Of a stretch of DNA of 64,000 nt, positions 1-9,393 are shown piece after piece. The notes beneath the pieces are model-generated. The model did not search any database. It saw only the letters and a program-made list of their open reading frames with translations, and was not told the origin of the DNA. The translations under genes were made by a program, and so were the position numbers. The stretch is from Methylotenera_A aquatica (GTDB lineage Bacteria; Pseudomonadota; Gammaproteobacteria; Burkholderiales; Methylophilaceae): contig OZ271846.1 of the NCBI GenBank assembly GCA_965601485.1, positions 2,062,251 to 2,126,250 on the forward strand, read 5' to 3'. The stretch's first letter is position 1. Every line of letters begins with the position of its first letter.

Positions 1-140
1 GTCCGTCAACCTTATTTTTGGGGGAATTTTTGCACCGTTTTGGTGTGTTTTTCACAGGAATGAGGCCAGTATTTGCATAGAGTTATGGTGAACGTTTACT
101 CACTTGTATGTTTAATTAAAAAATAAATAAATGGCATAAA
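1..140. other. left-edge intergenic sequence
   Basis: No gene could be supported here. The stretch is AT-rich just before waaA and presumably carries that gene's upstream region, but I see no convincing promoter, terminator or RNA. Short open frames on the minus strand are not recognisable. Confidence 0.3.
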
Positions 141-206
141 ATGTCTGTGTATGGGTGTATGCGCAAAGCCACAGAACATCATGCCAAAATTATGAGAAAA
201 TACAGT

Positions 207-1454
207 ATGAATCGCTTTTTATATTCCATCATGTTGTATATGGTGCTACCTTTTGTGCCATTTAAATTATGGTGGCGCGGTATTAAGCAACCAGCTTACA
301 GACAACATTGGCATGAGCGATTTGGCTTTTTCCAATTAAAATCGACCAAACCTGTTATTTGGTTACATTGCGTTTCGGTGGGTGAAACCCGCGCTGCGGA
401 GCCATTGATTAAAACCTTGCAAACGCAATATCCCCAGCATCAAATTTTAATCACCAATACCACACCCACAGGCCGCGAAACCAGCGAACTGCTATTTGGC
501 GATGCAGTACAGCGAGTATATTTGCCTTATGATTTGCCGTTTGCTGTCAGGCGTTTTTTAAAACATTTTCAGCCAAAAATCGGTTTGATTATGGAAACCG
601 AATTATGGTTTAACTTAATTTCAGCCTGCAAAAAAAATGAAATTCCATTATTACTACTTAACGCACGCCTTTCAGAAAAATCGGCCAAGGGTTACACCAA
701 ACTAGGCTGCTTAGTAACAGAAGGTCTGAAAAGCTTAAGCGCGATTGCCGCGCAAACTTCCGCCGACGCTTTACGCTTGCAAAAACTAGGCGCGCGAAAT
801 GTTCAGGTGACGGGCAATGTTAAATTTGACGTGAAGCCGCCTTTAAATTCATTAGAACGGGGCCTAGCGCTGCGTGCATTATTGGGAGACAAAATAATAT
901 TTTTAGCCGCCAGCACGCGTGAAGGCGAGGAGATTTTGGTGTTAGAGGCAATAAAGGATTTAAATATACTAACCGTGATAGTGCCGCGTCATCCGCAACG
1001 CTTTGATGAAGTAGAGCAACTGATTAAAAATGCAGGCCTAAATTATGTGCGCCGCAGCCAATTGGAGGGTCCAATCCATTCAAGCATACAAGTAATTTTG
1101 GGTGATAGCATGGGCGAGTTATTTAGCTATTATGCCGCATGTGATTTTACCTTTGTGGGTGGTAGCTTGCTGAAATTTGGCGGGCAAAACTTGATTGAAG
1201 CGGCCAGCATGGGCAAACCCATTTTAATTGGTAAATATACCTATAATTTTGCCGAAGCCACAGCAAATGCTGTGCATGCAGGGGCTGCAGCAAAAGTATG
1301 CAATGTGAAAAGCTTGCGCGATAAAATTCAGTATTTAAGTACGCACAGCGAAGAAAGGGCGCAGATGCAACAGGCTAGTTTAAATTTTAGCCAAGCTTCT
1401 AGAGGGGCTACTTTCAGAACGATGCAGCTTATTTCTGCGTGCTTAATGCATTAA
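207..1454 (+). CDS. waaA: 3-deoxy-D-manno-octulosonic acid (Kdo) transferase
   Basis: WaaA (KdtA) transfers Kdo from CMP-Kdo to lipid A precursor at the inner face of the cytoplasmic membrane, the first step of lipopolysaccharide core assembly. The N-terminal hydrophobic anchor is followed by a Kdo-transferase domain with WLHCVSVGE and, later, the METELWFN and FVGGSLLKFGGQN motifs seen in this GT30 family. I chose the ATG at 207 (415 residues) rather than the ATG at 141, because known family members begin at the membrane anchor and the 22 extra residues look unlike it. The frame is intact. It stands alone, convergent with the hydrolase gene at 1468. Confidence 0.93.
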   Translation: MNRFLYSIMLYMVLPFVPFKLWWRGIKQPAYRQHWHERFGFFQLKSTKPVIWLHCVSVGETRAAEPLIKTLQTQYPQHQILITNTTPTGRETSELLFGDAVQRVYLPYDLPFAVRRFLKHFQPKIGLIMETELWFNLISACKKNEIPLLLLNARLSEKSAKGYTKLGCLVTEGLKSLSAIAAQTSADALRLQKLGARNVQVTGNVKFDVKPPLNSLERGLALRALLGDKIIFLAASTREGEEILVLEAIKDLNILTVIVPRHPQRFDEVEQLIKNAGLNYVRRSQLEGPIHSSIQVILGDSMGELFSYYAACDFTFVGGSLLKFGGQNLIEAASMGKPILIGKYTYNFAEATANAVHAGAAAKVCNVKSLRDKIQYLSTHSEERAQMQQASLNFSQASRGATFRTMQLISACLMH

Positions 1455-1467
1455 ATGAATTAACGGT

Positions 1468-2034
1468 TTAACGAACAAGTTGCGATATTACTTTAAAAGC
1501 GGGATGTTGCGCGTTACCCAACCATTCAAAAACTACCGACTCTGTATTGGTGATAATGCAGCCAGCATCACGCATGCGCCCGATGGCGTTGGCTTTATTG
1601 CTGGCGCTACGCGAAATAACAGCATCTTCAACCACAAATACCTGCTTGTTAGCTTTGATTAAATCCAGCGCGGTTTGCAATACACAAATATGCGATTCCA
1701 TGCCCGACAAGATGATTTGTGATTGATCGCGATGGAGTTTCTGGTTAAATTTGGGCTCGCTGGCGGCTGAAAAAGCGCTTTTTATTATGGGCTTGCTTGC
1801 GTCAACATACTGTTTAATTTCGGCCAATGTTTCACCCAAACCTTGCGGATATTGCTCTGTGACAATCACTGGCACATTAAGCAAACTGGCCGCTTGCGCC
1901 AATATGCCACAGTTTTTTATAACCAATGGCATGGCATCTGCCTGCATGGCACCAACAAGCTTGGTTTGCAAATCAATGATGACTAATTGACTAAGCTCGG
2001 CTTTAATTTTATTTGATATAACATTTGAGCTCAT
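1468..2034 (-). CDS. isochorismatase-family cysteine hydrolase
   Basis: A 188-residue member of the isochorismatase-like hydrolase family, which includes YcaC and nicotinamidase-related enzymes. The family triad can be placed: Asp in VIIDLQ near residue 21, a Lys around the IIKSAFSA segment, and the nucleophile Cys in GMESHICVLQ. The cis-peptide-type GMESH motif is typical of the YcaC-like branch. The substrate cannot be read from the sequence. The gene follows tolC by one base on the same strand, so it may be the last cistron of the efflux operon, but nothing ties its chemistry to efflux. Confidence 0.85.
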   Translation of the reverse strand: MSSNVISNKIKAELSQLVIIDLQTKLVGAMQADAMPLVIKNCGILAQAASLLNVPVIVTEQYPQGLGETLAEIKQYVDASKPIIKSAFSAASEPKFNQKLHRDQSQIILSGMESHICVLQTALDLIKANKQVFVVEDAVISRSASNKANAIGRMRDAGCIITNTESVVFEWLGNAQHPAFKVISQLVR

Positions 2035-2035
2035 A

Positions 2036-3409
2036 TTAAGGTACCAGTATCAATTGCTGATTAATATCTTGCAAATCCACCTCTGCCACAAGGCCTGTGG
2101 CCGATTTTAAACGGATAATGTTTACCAAATAATTGTATCGCGCTTGCAATAAATCGCGCTTGGCAGAAAAGAATTGCTGCTGAGCGTTAAGCACATCCAC
2201 GCTAATTCGCACACCCACTTCGTAGCCCAATTTGGTTGAATCCAACTGGCTTTGGCTACTGATTAATGCTTGCTCTAAAGCCTTAATTTGCGCAACGCTA
2301 CTGCTAAGGTTTAAAAACGCGCGCTGCGTTTCTAAATTGGTTTGGCGGCGCGCAATTTCAACATCATCTTTAGCTTTTTGTTGATTTAATAAGGCTTGGC
2401 GCACTCGTGAACTAATAGCACCACCTTGATAAAGCGGAATTTGAAGTTGCAAGCCAATACTGGCGCTGGAAAACTCGGTGCCAAAACCATTTAAACCGCC
2501 GTTTGCGTAGGCATTGTTGTAATTGGCGACAGCATCTAAAGTTGGCATATGCGCCGCTTTATTAAACGCCACATCTTGCTCCGCCAGTTTTAACGTATCT
2601 TGCTGAATGGCAATACTTAAGTTGTTTTGCAGCGCCACATCTAACAAATTCTGCATGCTTTGATTTAAGCTATTCACTTGAATATCACTTTTAACCGTGG
2701 CAAGCGCGGTTGGCAGTTCACCTGTAATTTGCTCAATTTCGTGCTGCGCAATTTGGTATTCGTTTACGGCAGCAATCTCCTGCGCCACCACCAAATCAAA
2801 ACGCGCTTGCGCTTCGTTTACATCAGTAATGGTGGCGGTACCCACCTCAAAAGTAATTTTTGCCTGCTCTAGCTGGCTTAAAATGGAGGTCTTTTGCGCC
2901 TTAATCAGCTCAATTTTATCTTGTGCAATTAGCACATTAAAATACGCTTGCGTGGTGCGTAAAATCAAATTTTGTTGACTCAAATGATATTGCTTATCGG
3001 CAATACTCACCTGCGCATAGCTTTGATCCATTTGCACTAAGTTTTGTTGGCGGTAAATCGGCTGGCGCGCCTCTAAGCCATAATTAGAGCCTTCAAAAGT
3101 CGCTGTACCCGCCACTCGCGGAAAGTTTGAACTGATATTATTAAACTCAATACTGCTTCTAGTGCCAGTAATTCCTGCGCTAAAGTTAACAGTAGGCCTG
3201 TACAAAGCTTTGCCTTGCTCAATGATTTCTTGCGCGGCTTTATTGCTACTTAATGCAGAGGCTAATACGGGATCATGTGCTAACGCCTGGTGATAAATAT
3301 CCAGTAAATTTAGTTTTTTTTCTTGCGCTTGCAAACCTGCTGGCAGAAATACGCACAGCACAATTAACTTTAATAAAAGCGGTTTAAACGGCATGTTAAT
3401 GCTCAACAT
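2036..3409 (-). CDS. tolC: TolC-family outer membrane channel protein
   Basis: The outer-membrane channel of a tripartite export system, 457 residues from the chosen ATG. A hydrophobic signal peptide (LLLKLIVLCVFLPAGLQA) precedes two homologous coiled-coil halves. Alanine/glutamine-rich helices and the LNLLDIYHQALAHDP opening match the TolC/type I secretion outer membrane family. The start at 3409 lies one base past the stop of the upstream methyltransferase, with GAG of that gene's end as a weak ribosome-binding site; an in-frame TTG at 3421 is the alternative. Its position after an adaptor and an RND pump suggests it completes that pump, as is common in betaproteobacteria. Confidence 0.9.
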   Translation of the reverse strand: MLSINMPFKPLLLKLIVLCVFLPAGLQAQEKKLNLLDIYHQALAHDPVLASALSSNKAAQEIIEQGKALYRPTVNFSAGITGTRSSIEFNNISSNFPRVAGTATFEGSNYGLEARQPIYRQQNLVQMDQSYAQVSIADKQYHLSQQNLILRTTQAYFNVLIAQDKIELIKAQKTSILSQLEQAKITFEVGTATITDVNEAQARFDLVVAQEIAAVNEYQIAQHEIEQITGELPTALATVKSDIQVNSLNQSMQNLLDVALQNNLSIAIQQDTLKLAEQDVAFNKAAHMPTLDAVANYNNAYANGGLNGFGTEFSSASIGLQLQIPLYQGGAISSRVRQALLNQQKAKDDVEIARRQTNLETQRAFLNLSSSVAQIKALEQALISSQSQLDSTKLGYEVGVRISVDVLNAQQQFFSAKRDLLQARYNYLVNIIRLKSATGLVAEVDLQDINQQLILVP

Positions 3410-3410
3410 A

Positions 3411-4115
3411 TTAAAACTCAAACGTGCTGGCCTGCGGCGCGTTAACTAACTCTGGCACATAGGTTTCAAACAATACATCTTGTCTAAATCCTGCTTCCGA
3501 TAAGCGCTGAACCAAAGTAGCTTGCATAGCCGGACCTGTACCTAAAACAATGAATAGTGAACCGCCAATGGCTAGCTGATTACGGACACCAATTGGCTCT
3601 ACAGGGGATGAGCCCGTGTAAACAATCAAATCAAACGGTGCTTGATTGGGTAGCCCTAATGCACCATCTTCCACCAATAGACTGACGTTTTGAATAGAGT
3701 GTTTTGTTAAGTTTTGCGCCGCCTTTGCACTTAATTCGGCATTAATTTCGACAGAGGTGACGTGTTTAGCCAAGCTTGCTAGCAAGGCTGTTACATAGCC
3801 GCTACCAGTACCAATATGCAATACATTGTGCGATTTTTGTACACTTAAGGCCTGCAAAATACGACCTTCTAATTTTGGGCTCAACATGTTTTGTCCAGCA
3901 CCGATAGGGATTTCAATATCGGCAAAAGCCAGACCTTGGTATTCTGTTGGCACAAAGTGTTCGCGCGGAATTTCGTTTAGTAAAGCCAACACCACTGGGT
4001 CTAACACTTCCCACGTGCGGATTTGCTGCTCTATCATATTGAATCTCGCGATTTCGCGAGGCATGTTCAACCCAGCAACTTCACTTGCCGTTTTATTTTC
4101 TGCTGTTTGTATCAT
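3411..4115 (-). CDS. pcm: protein-L-isoaspartate O-methyltransferase family protein
   Basis: A 234-residue SAM-dependent methyltransferase of the PCMT family, which repairs isoaspartyl residues in aged proteins. The Rossmann glycine loop appears as VLHIGTGSGYVTALLA, and an ENMLSP-like segment (GQNMLSPKLEGRILQ) sits before it. In many betaproteobacteria a pcm-like gene directly precedes tolC, as here. These tolC-linked copies often differ from true Pcm, so the repair activity is less certain than the fold. Its stop is one base before the tolC start, suggesting translational coupling. Confidence 0.85.
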   Translation of the reverse strand: MIQTAENKTASEVAGLNMPREIARFNMIEQQIRTWEVLDPVVLALLNEIPREHFVPTEYQGLAFADIEIPIGAGQNMLSPKLEGRILQALSVQKSHNVLHIGTGSGYVTALLASLAKHVTSVEINAELSAKAAQNLTKHSIQNVSLLVEDGALGLPNQAPFDLIVYTGSSPVEPIGVRNQLAIGGSLFIVLGTGPAMQATLVQRLSEAGFRQDVLFETYVPELVNAPQASTFEF

Positions 4116-4172
4116 GTGCTTACTTTCATTAATTTAAGCTTAATTATAACGTATCTACTTATGCGTTTTAGG

Positions 4173-7100
4173 CTATTGCGTTTCAGGTACTTTAACCCTA
4201 AACCATGCCGCATATAATGCTGGCAAAAATAACACGGTTAAAACCGTGGCAATTGCCAAACCGCCCATGATAGCAACAGCCATTGGCCCAAAAAATACGC
4301 TGCGTGTTAACGGTATCATGGCTAATATTGCCGCAGCGGCCGTCAACACAATTGGCCTAAAACGGCGAATGGTCGATTCTACAATAGCCTGCCAAGCTGG
4401 CAATCCACTTGCTTTGTCTTGGTCGATCTGGTCAACCAAAATAACCGAATTACGCATGATCATGCCCGATAAGGCAATAGTTCCCAGCATGGCTACAAAA
4501 CCAAATGGCTTATCAAACAGTAGTAATGCTATTGTGACTCCAATTAATCCTAATGGTGCGGTAAGTAAGACTAAAAATACGCGCGAAAAACTTTGCAGTT
4601 GCAAGATAAGTAGCGTTAATACCACTACTAAAAACAAAGGCGCTCCTTTTGCTACAGATGCGCCCCCTTTGGCAGACTCTTCAACCGCGCCACCCGTTTC
4701 AACCGTTACTCCAAGCGGCAAATTGGCTTTAATGTTTTTAATCTTTTCTTCAATTTGCGCAGAGACCACAGGCGCCTGCATATCGCCGCGCAAATGCGCA
4801 CGCACGGTAATAGATGGTAAACGGTTACGTCGCCAGATCACGCCTTCTTCAAAGGTAGAGCTAATTGTGGCTAATTGCGCCAACGGCACAGCCGATTGGC
4901 TAGTACTAGCGTTTTGCACATTAATCATCAAATTAGGCAAACGCGATAATTGCGAGCGCTCTACTTCTGCGCCGCGCACCACCAAATCAATACGCTCATT
5001 ACCTTCTCTAAATTCCGTGATATACATTTCGCTTAAAGCCGCGTTCAATACATTAGCCACATCAACCGAGCTTACCCCAAGCAATCTAGCTTTTGCTTGA
5101 TCAATCGTCACTTTAATCACTTTACTAGGCTCTTCCCAACCCAATTGCACATTCACCAAATTAGGGTTGGAGCGCATCACATCGGCAATTTGGTGCGATA
5201 TCTGCCGTATTTGCCCAATATCGCTGCCATCCACCCTGAATTGTACTGGAAACCCAACAGGCGGACCGTTTTCTAGACGCAGTACAGATGCTCTTAACGC
5301 AGGGAAATCATTTTCAAATAAAGCCAACAAATCACTGCGTAAGGCTTCACGCGCTTTTAAATCTTTGCTTAAGATCACAAATTGCGCAAAACCGCGATGC
5401 GGTAATTGAATATCCAACGGCAAGTAATAACGCGGGCTACCCGATCCAATATAAGCTACAAAGTTATCAACGCCTTTGTATTTTTGGTTCCAAGCGCGCA
5501 ACCAAGTTTCGAGCTTTTTCACCTCATTATTTGTTGCCTTGTAGGATGCGCCTTCTGTCATGCGCATATCCACCACCAATTCCAAGCGTGTAGAATCGGG
5601 GAAAAACTGCTGTTGCACCTTGCCAAAACCTAAAATAGACAACACAAACAGGATAAGCGTAATGGCAATTACCGTTTTGCGATAACGTATACAAGCTTTA
5701 ATCAGTGACCGAAAGCGGCTGTAAAATGCGCTGTTATAAATATCGTGATGATGGTTTTCATCTGGCTTATCGGCTAGTTTAAATCTGGATTTTAACCAAA
5801 GCACTAATCTAGATGGTTGTGGTTTTTTGCTGTAATCCGGCAATAAGTGATAGCCCAAATAAGGCACAAAAATCACCGCTGCCACCCATGAAATAATCAA
5901 GGCAATGGCTGAAACCTGAAAGATGGAGCGCGTGTATTCGCCAGTAGAGCTAGCCGCAGTTGCAATAGGCAAAAAGCCAGCAACAGTTACCAGCGTGCCA
6001 GTGAGCATGGGCATGGCGGTGGATGTATAGGCAAATGCCGCCGCCTGCATGCGCTTCATGCCTTGCTCCATTTTAGATGACATCATTTCTACGGCAATAA
6101 TCGCATCATCAACCAGCAAGCCCAGCGCCAATATCAGCGCGCCTAGTGAAATCTTATGCAGGCCAATATCAAATAATTGCATCACCAAAAATGTGGCTGC
6201 CAGCACAACGGGGATGGTAATGGCCACCACAATACCTGTTCGTAGCCCCAGTGATAGAAGGCTAACGCCCAATACAATCACTAAGGCCTCAATTAAAGAT
6301 GTCACAAAATCATTAACCGAATTCGCCACTATTTTGGGTTGAGAAGTCACAGTTGCAAAGTTCAAACCCACAGGCAAATTTTGTTGGATTTTGGCTATTT
6401 TTGCATCCAACTCATGCCCCAGCGCAATCACATCACCGCCTTCACGCATGCTGACACCCAGCAACAAAGTATCTGTGCCGTTGAAGCGCACGGTGTCTCT
6501 AGGCGGGTTTTCATAACCGCGATATACACGCGCCACATCACCCAATCTAAAATCTTGATTATTGGCGCGCAGCCTTAAATTACGTAAGTTTTCTAGGGTA
6601 TTGTAACGGCCAGAAACTTCAATACGAATGCGCTCATTAGACGAATCAAAGGTGCCGCTTTTAACCACCGCATTTTGCGTTTGCAAAATATTAATTAACG
6701 CTGTCGCGCTGATGCCCAAAGATGATAGCTTGGCGTTTGAAAGCTCTAAATAAATGCGTTGTTTTTGCTCGCCAAAAAAATCAATTTTGGCTATATCTTT
6801 GGCGGTTAGCAATTCCGCGCGAATGATTTCGGCTTGCTTTTTTAAGGCGAAATTATCAAAGCCATCGCCAGTTAGCGCATACATACTGCCGTACACATCG
6901 CTAAATTCATCATTAAAAGTCAAACTTTCAATATTTTGTGGCAAGGTATGACGAATATCGGCCACTTTTTTGCGCACCTGATACCAAATATCGGGCACAT
7001 CTTGCGAAAACGTATCATCTTTAATCACAATAAAAATCATGGACTCACCAGGCCTTGAGTAGCTGCTGGTGTAATCCAAATGCGGTGTTTCTTGTAGCTT

Positions 7101-7340
7101 TTTTTCAAGCTTATCAGTCACTTGCTGCTCTACTTCTACAGCGCTCGCTCCTGGCCAACTGGTGCGCACAAGCATCACCTTAAAGGTAAAAGGCGGGTCT
7201 TCTGATTGACCTAGCTTGCTGTATGCCAACAAACCTGCAACCGTCAGCATTAGCATCAAATACAAAACTAAAGATCGGTGATTTAACGCCCAAACCGATA
7301 GGTTAAAACTTGAATTTTGTGGTTTTTCGGCTTCGCTCAT
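4173..7340 (-). CDS. RND-family multidrug efflux permease (AcrB-like)
   Basis: A 1055-residue inner-membrane, proton-driven pump of the HAE1 RND type that exports drugs or other amphiphiles from periplasm or membrane. The sequence has the usual duplicated plan: one membrane helix, a large periplasmic porter/docking domain, then helices 2-6, repeated. The proton-relay Asp pair lies in GLLVDDAIIAVE at about residues 411-412. Its ATG overlaps the adaptor stop (ATGA), so the two are translationally coupled. Homology is closer to the MexB/ACR permease branch than to CusA, judged from residue patterns only; the substrate is unknown. Confidence 0.93.
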   Translation of the reverse strand: MSEAEKPQNSSFNLSVWALNHRSLVLYLMLMLTVAGLLAYSKLGQSEDPPFTFKVMLVRTSWPGASAVEVEQQVTDKLEKKLQETPHLDYTSSYSRPGESMIFIVIKDDTFSQDVPDIWYQVRKKVADIRHTLPQNIESLTFNDEFSDVYGSMYALTGDGFDNFALKKQAEIIRAELLTAKDIAKIDFFGEQKQRIYLELSNAKLSSLGISATALINILQTQNAVVKSGTFDSSNERIRIEVSGRYNTLENLRNLRLRANNQDFRLGDVARVYRGYENPPRDTVRFNGTDTLLLGVSMREGGDVIALGHELDAKIAKIQQNLPVGLNFATVTSQPKIVANSVNDFVTSLIEALVIVLGVSLLSLGLRTGIVVAITIPVVLAATFLVMQLFDIGLHKISLGALILALGLLVDDAIIAVEMMSSKMEQGMKRMQAAAFAYTSTAMPMLTGTLVTVAGFLPIATAASSTGEYTRSIFQVSAIALIISWVAAVIFVPYLGYHLLPDYSKKPQPSRLVLWLKSRFKLADKPDENHHHDIYNSAFYSRFRSLIKACIRYRKTVIAITLILFVLSILGFGKVQQQFFPDSTRLELVVDMRMTEGASYKATNNEVKKLETWLRAWNQKYKGVDNFVAYIGSGSPRYYLPLDIQLPHRGFAQFVILSKDLKAREALRSDLLALFENDFPALRASVLRLENGPPVGFPVQFRVDGSDIGQIRQISHQIADVMRSNPNLVNVQLGWEEPSKVIKVTIDQAKARLLGVSSVDVANVLNAALSEMYITEFREGNERIDLVVRGAEVERSQLSRLPNLMINVQNASTSQSAVPLAQLATISSTFEEGVIWRRNRLPSITVRAHLRGDMQAPVVSAQIEEKIKNIKANLPLGVTVETGGAVEESAKGGASVAKGAPLFLVVVLTLLILQLQSFSRVFLVLLTAPLGLIGVTIALLLFDKPFGFVAMLGTIALSGMIMRNSVILVDQIDQDKASGLPAWQAIVESTIRRFRPIVLTAAAAILAMIPLTRSVFFGPMAVAIMGGLAIATVLTVLFLPALYAAWFRVKVPETQ

Positions 7341-8452
7341 TCTATTGGCTCTGATGCGGTGGAAGCAGATGGCTCAGGCTGAAGTATAGGTTTAACTTTT
7401 TGGCCCTTAATTAAAGTATGTACTCCTGCAATAGCAACCATTTCACCCACTTGCAAACCATCACTCACTAACACGCCGTTTTCTGTAAATTGTCCTGCGG
7501 TCACTGCACGCGGATTAGCAATCCCCGCTTTGTCTACAACCCAAACGCTATTTTTGCCGTTAATTTGTGTTAATGCGCTAGATGGCACAATTAATTCTGC
7601 GCTTGATTCGTTGCTGGCAAAGCGCACACCTGCCGTCATACCTAATTTCAGTTGTTCATCTACATCTAAAATCGCCACACGCACATCAAAGGCACGGGTG
7701 GCCGAGCTAGCGGCTGGCGCAATTTCGCGCACTTTACCGCTGTAGGTTTTATCAGGATTAGATAGTTGATTCGCCCACAATTTAAGTGCGGCGGAATCGC
7801 CTACTTTGATAGTCACCACTTTTGATTCTGGCACTGCGACTAGCACTTCGATTTGTTGTGTATCAACTACTTGTGCCACCATTTCACCCGCCCCAACTAC
7901 TTGGCCCGGCTCTGCACGAATTTGAGTCACCACACCATCGCGGTCGGCAATTAAGCTGGTATAGCGCGATTGATTGTTTGATACCGCCGCTTGCGCTTTC
8001 AGTTGCTGTAAGCGCGCCACCGACGTTTTTAATTCCGCTTCGCGCAAATCCAGCGCTGAAGCCGAAATAAATTTTTTGTTAAACAGCATGCGTTGGCGCT
8101 CAACTTCTGCATTGGCTAGTGCATAGCTGGCCTCTGCTGCACGCACACTGGCATATGCGGCGGCGGCAGTAAGGTTGCTATCAGCAGCGTCTAAATTTGC
8201 CAATACTTGGCCTTTTTTGACCACACTGCCAACCTCTACCTTGCGCTCAATAATCTTGCCACCGATTCTAAACGCAAGGTTTGATTCATAGCGTGATTTC
8301 ACTTCGCCCACCAATATCATGCCTTGCTCTACCGCTGTTTGTCCAACCACCGTTACTAATGCGGGCCGAGGCGGTGGGGGTGCGTGCGGCAGCTTATCGC
8401 ATGCCACAAGCAATATAGCCATCATGGTTAAATTACATATTTTTAAGGTCAT
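7337..8452 (-). CDS. RND efflux periplasmic adaptor (membrane fusion) lipoprotein
   Basis: A 371-residue adaptor that bridges the RND pump and the outer-membrane channel. The N-terminus carries a lipobox, ILLVAC, so Cys at about residue 18 is probably lipidated. It is followed by a short Pro-rich linker, a biotinyl-lipoyl half (KVEVGSVVKKGQVLANLD), a helical hairpin, the second lipoyl half and a beta-barrel. It overlaps the pump gene by four bases and starts 27 bp downstream of tetR, making one likely operon. Confidence 0.92.
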   Translation of the reverse strand: MTLKICNLTMMAILLVACDKLPHAPPPPRPALVTVVGQTAVEQGMILVGEVKSRYESNLAFRIGGKIIERKVEVGSVVKKGQVLANLDAADSNLTAAAAYASVRAAEASYALANAEVERQRMLFNKKFISASALDLREAELKTSVARLQQLKAQAAVSNNQSRYTSLIADRDGVVTQIRAEPGQVVGAGEMVAQVVDTQQIEVLVAVPESKVVTIKVGDSAALKLWANQLSNPDKTYSGKVREIAPAASSATRAFDVRVAILDVDEQLKLGMTAGVRFASNESSAELIVPSSALTQINGKNSVWVVDKAGIANPRAVTAGQFTENGVLVSDGLQVGEMVAIAGVHTLIKGQKVKPILQPEPSASTASEPIE

Positions 8453-8479
8453 CGTTCGCTTTCGTTTCTTATTTTTAAT

Positions 8480-9124
8480 TTATTCTATTTTATAGATTTG
8501 GTCTTGCAACAAGCCGCGCATCAACGTTAATTGCATCATTTGCAAACGTTGATCTATATCAGCCCAATTCACCCAGATATCGTTTGCCATACTAATTTGC
8601 AAAGCACAAACACCGTGCATGCCAGCCCAAACAGTCTGAGCAATTAAATCAGCATCATTCAAATCCTTCTTAAATCTACCCGCCAAATAAACATCATTCA
8701 CCACTGTTTTTAGCTGAAAGTAGGCGTCTTGTTCGGCATTGTTTTGCTGAATGCTTGAATTGGTAGCGTCGCAAGGCGGGTGCCCTGTCATAAACATCAT
8801 GCGGTAGTGGTTGGGATAATTGAGTGCAAACTGCGCGTAGCTACGGCCAAAGGCTAACAACCGCTCAACGGGGTCGTTTATCGTCAAGTTACTTTTTAAG
8901 GCTTCAGCTAATGCTAAAAAATCGGTATCGCAAACCGCGCGAATCAAGGCCTCTTTATCGGCAAAGTGCAAATAGATACTGGTAGCAGAATAACCGATGC
9001 GTTTGGCGATTTCTCGCATGGTCACCGCGTCAACCCCGCGCGCGACAAATAGCTGACGAGCTGCATCCATAATTAAGGTACGCAGTTGTTGACGTTCAAA
9101 TTCGGTTTTGGGTTTTGGAGGCAT
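8480..9124 (-). CDS. TetR-family transcriptional regulator
   Basis: A 214-residue regulator with an N-terminal TetR helix-turn-helix (ARQLFVARGVDAVTMREIA then GYSATSIYLHFADKEAL) and a C-terminal ligand-binding domain resembling the TetR_C_33/WHG type. It is the first gene of the leftward efflux operon. It most likely represses its own transcription and that of the pump, since palindromic sites lie over the promoter just upstream. The inducer is not deducible. Confidence 0.92.
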   Translation of the reverse strand: MPPKPKTEFERQQLRTLIMDAARQLFVARGVDAVTMREIAKRIGYSATSIYLHFADKEALIRAVCDTDFLALAEALKSNLTINDPVERLLAFGRSYAQFALNYPNHYRMMFMTGHPPCDATNSSIQQNNAEQDAYFQLKTVVNDVYLAGRFKKDLNDADLIAQTVWAGMHGVCALQISMANDIWVNWADIDQRLQMMQLTLMRGLLQDQIYKIE

Positions 9125-9142
9125 AAGTTAAGACAAAACAAC

Positions 9143-9182
9143 TTAACACTGTTAATTTAACAACGTTAGAATGTTGTGTCAA
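9143..9182 (-). promoter_or_regulatory. tetR-efflux promoter with two operator-like repeats
   Basis: On the minus strand a TTGACA (9177-9182), a 17-bp spacer and TAAATT (9154-9159) form a good sigma-70 promoter. The spacer contains an inverted repeat, ACAAC-8-GTTGT (9160-9177). A perfect 13-bp palindrome, TTAACACTGTTAA, follows at 9143-9155. Such placement fits autorepression by the TetR protein. The pattern is seen directly; the protein-site pairing is inferred. Confidence 0.55.
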
Positions 9183-9210
9183 CATCAAATATATAAATTT
9201 TGCGTGACGG

Positions 9211-9393
9211 CTATTTAAAATTTAACTGATCGAGCTTGTACCAAAGTGAGCGCTCACTAATTTCGAGCAACTTGGCCGCTTTGGCTTTATTGCCGTGACT
9301 GGCAGCCAAGGCTTCAAAAATTAACTTTTTCTCAATCTGCGCTTTCATTTGTGGGATTTGAAACGGCTGATCTGCGTCTTTGCTGATTCTATT
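9211..9393 (-). pseudogene. C-terminal remnant of an NtrC-family sigma-54 activator
   Basis: On the minus strand about 60 codons run into a TAG stop at 9211-9213. They encode the Fis-type helix-turn-helix that ends NtrC-family enhancer-binding proteins: EKKLIFEALAASHGNKAKAA, then KLLEISERSLWYKL. There is no start codon or receiver/AAA+ domain; the sequence ends at about 9390, where a forward SDR reading frame begins. The 5' part of the gene has been deleted, so no functional product is expected. Confidence 0.8.

Noticed and set aside
4246..5100. Long 284-codon plus-strand open frame opposite the RND pump gene
   Set aside because: Antisense shadow of a well-supported 1055-residue RND permease; composition is Thr/Ser/Asn-rich and there is no family pattern.
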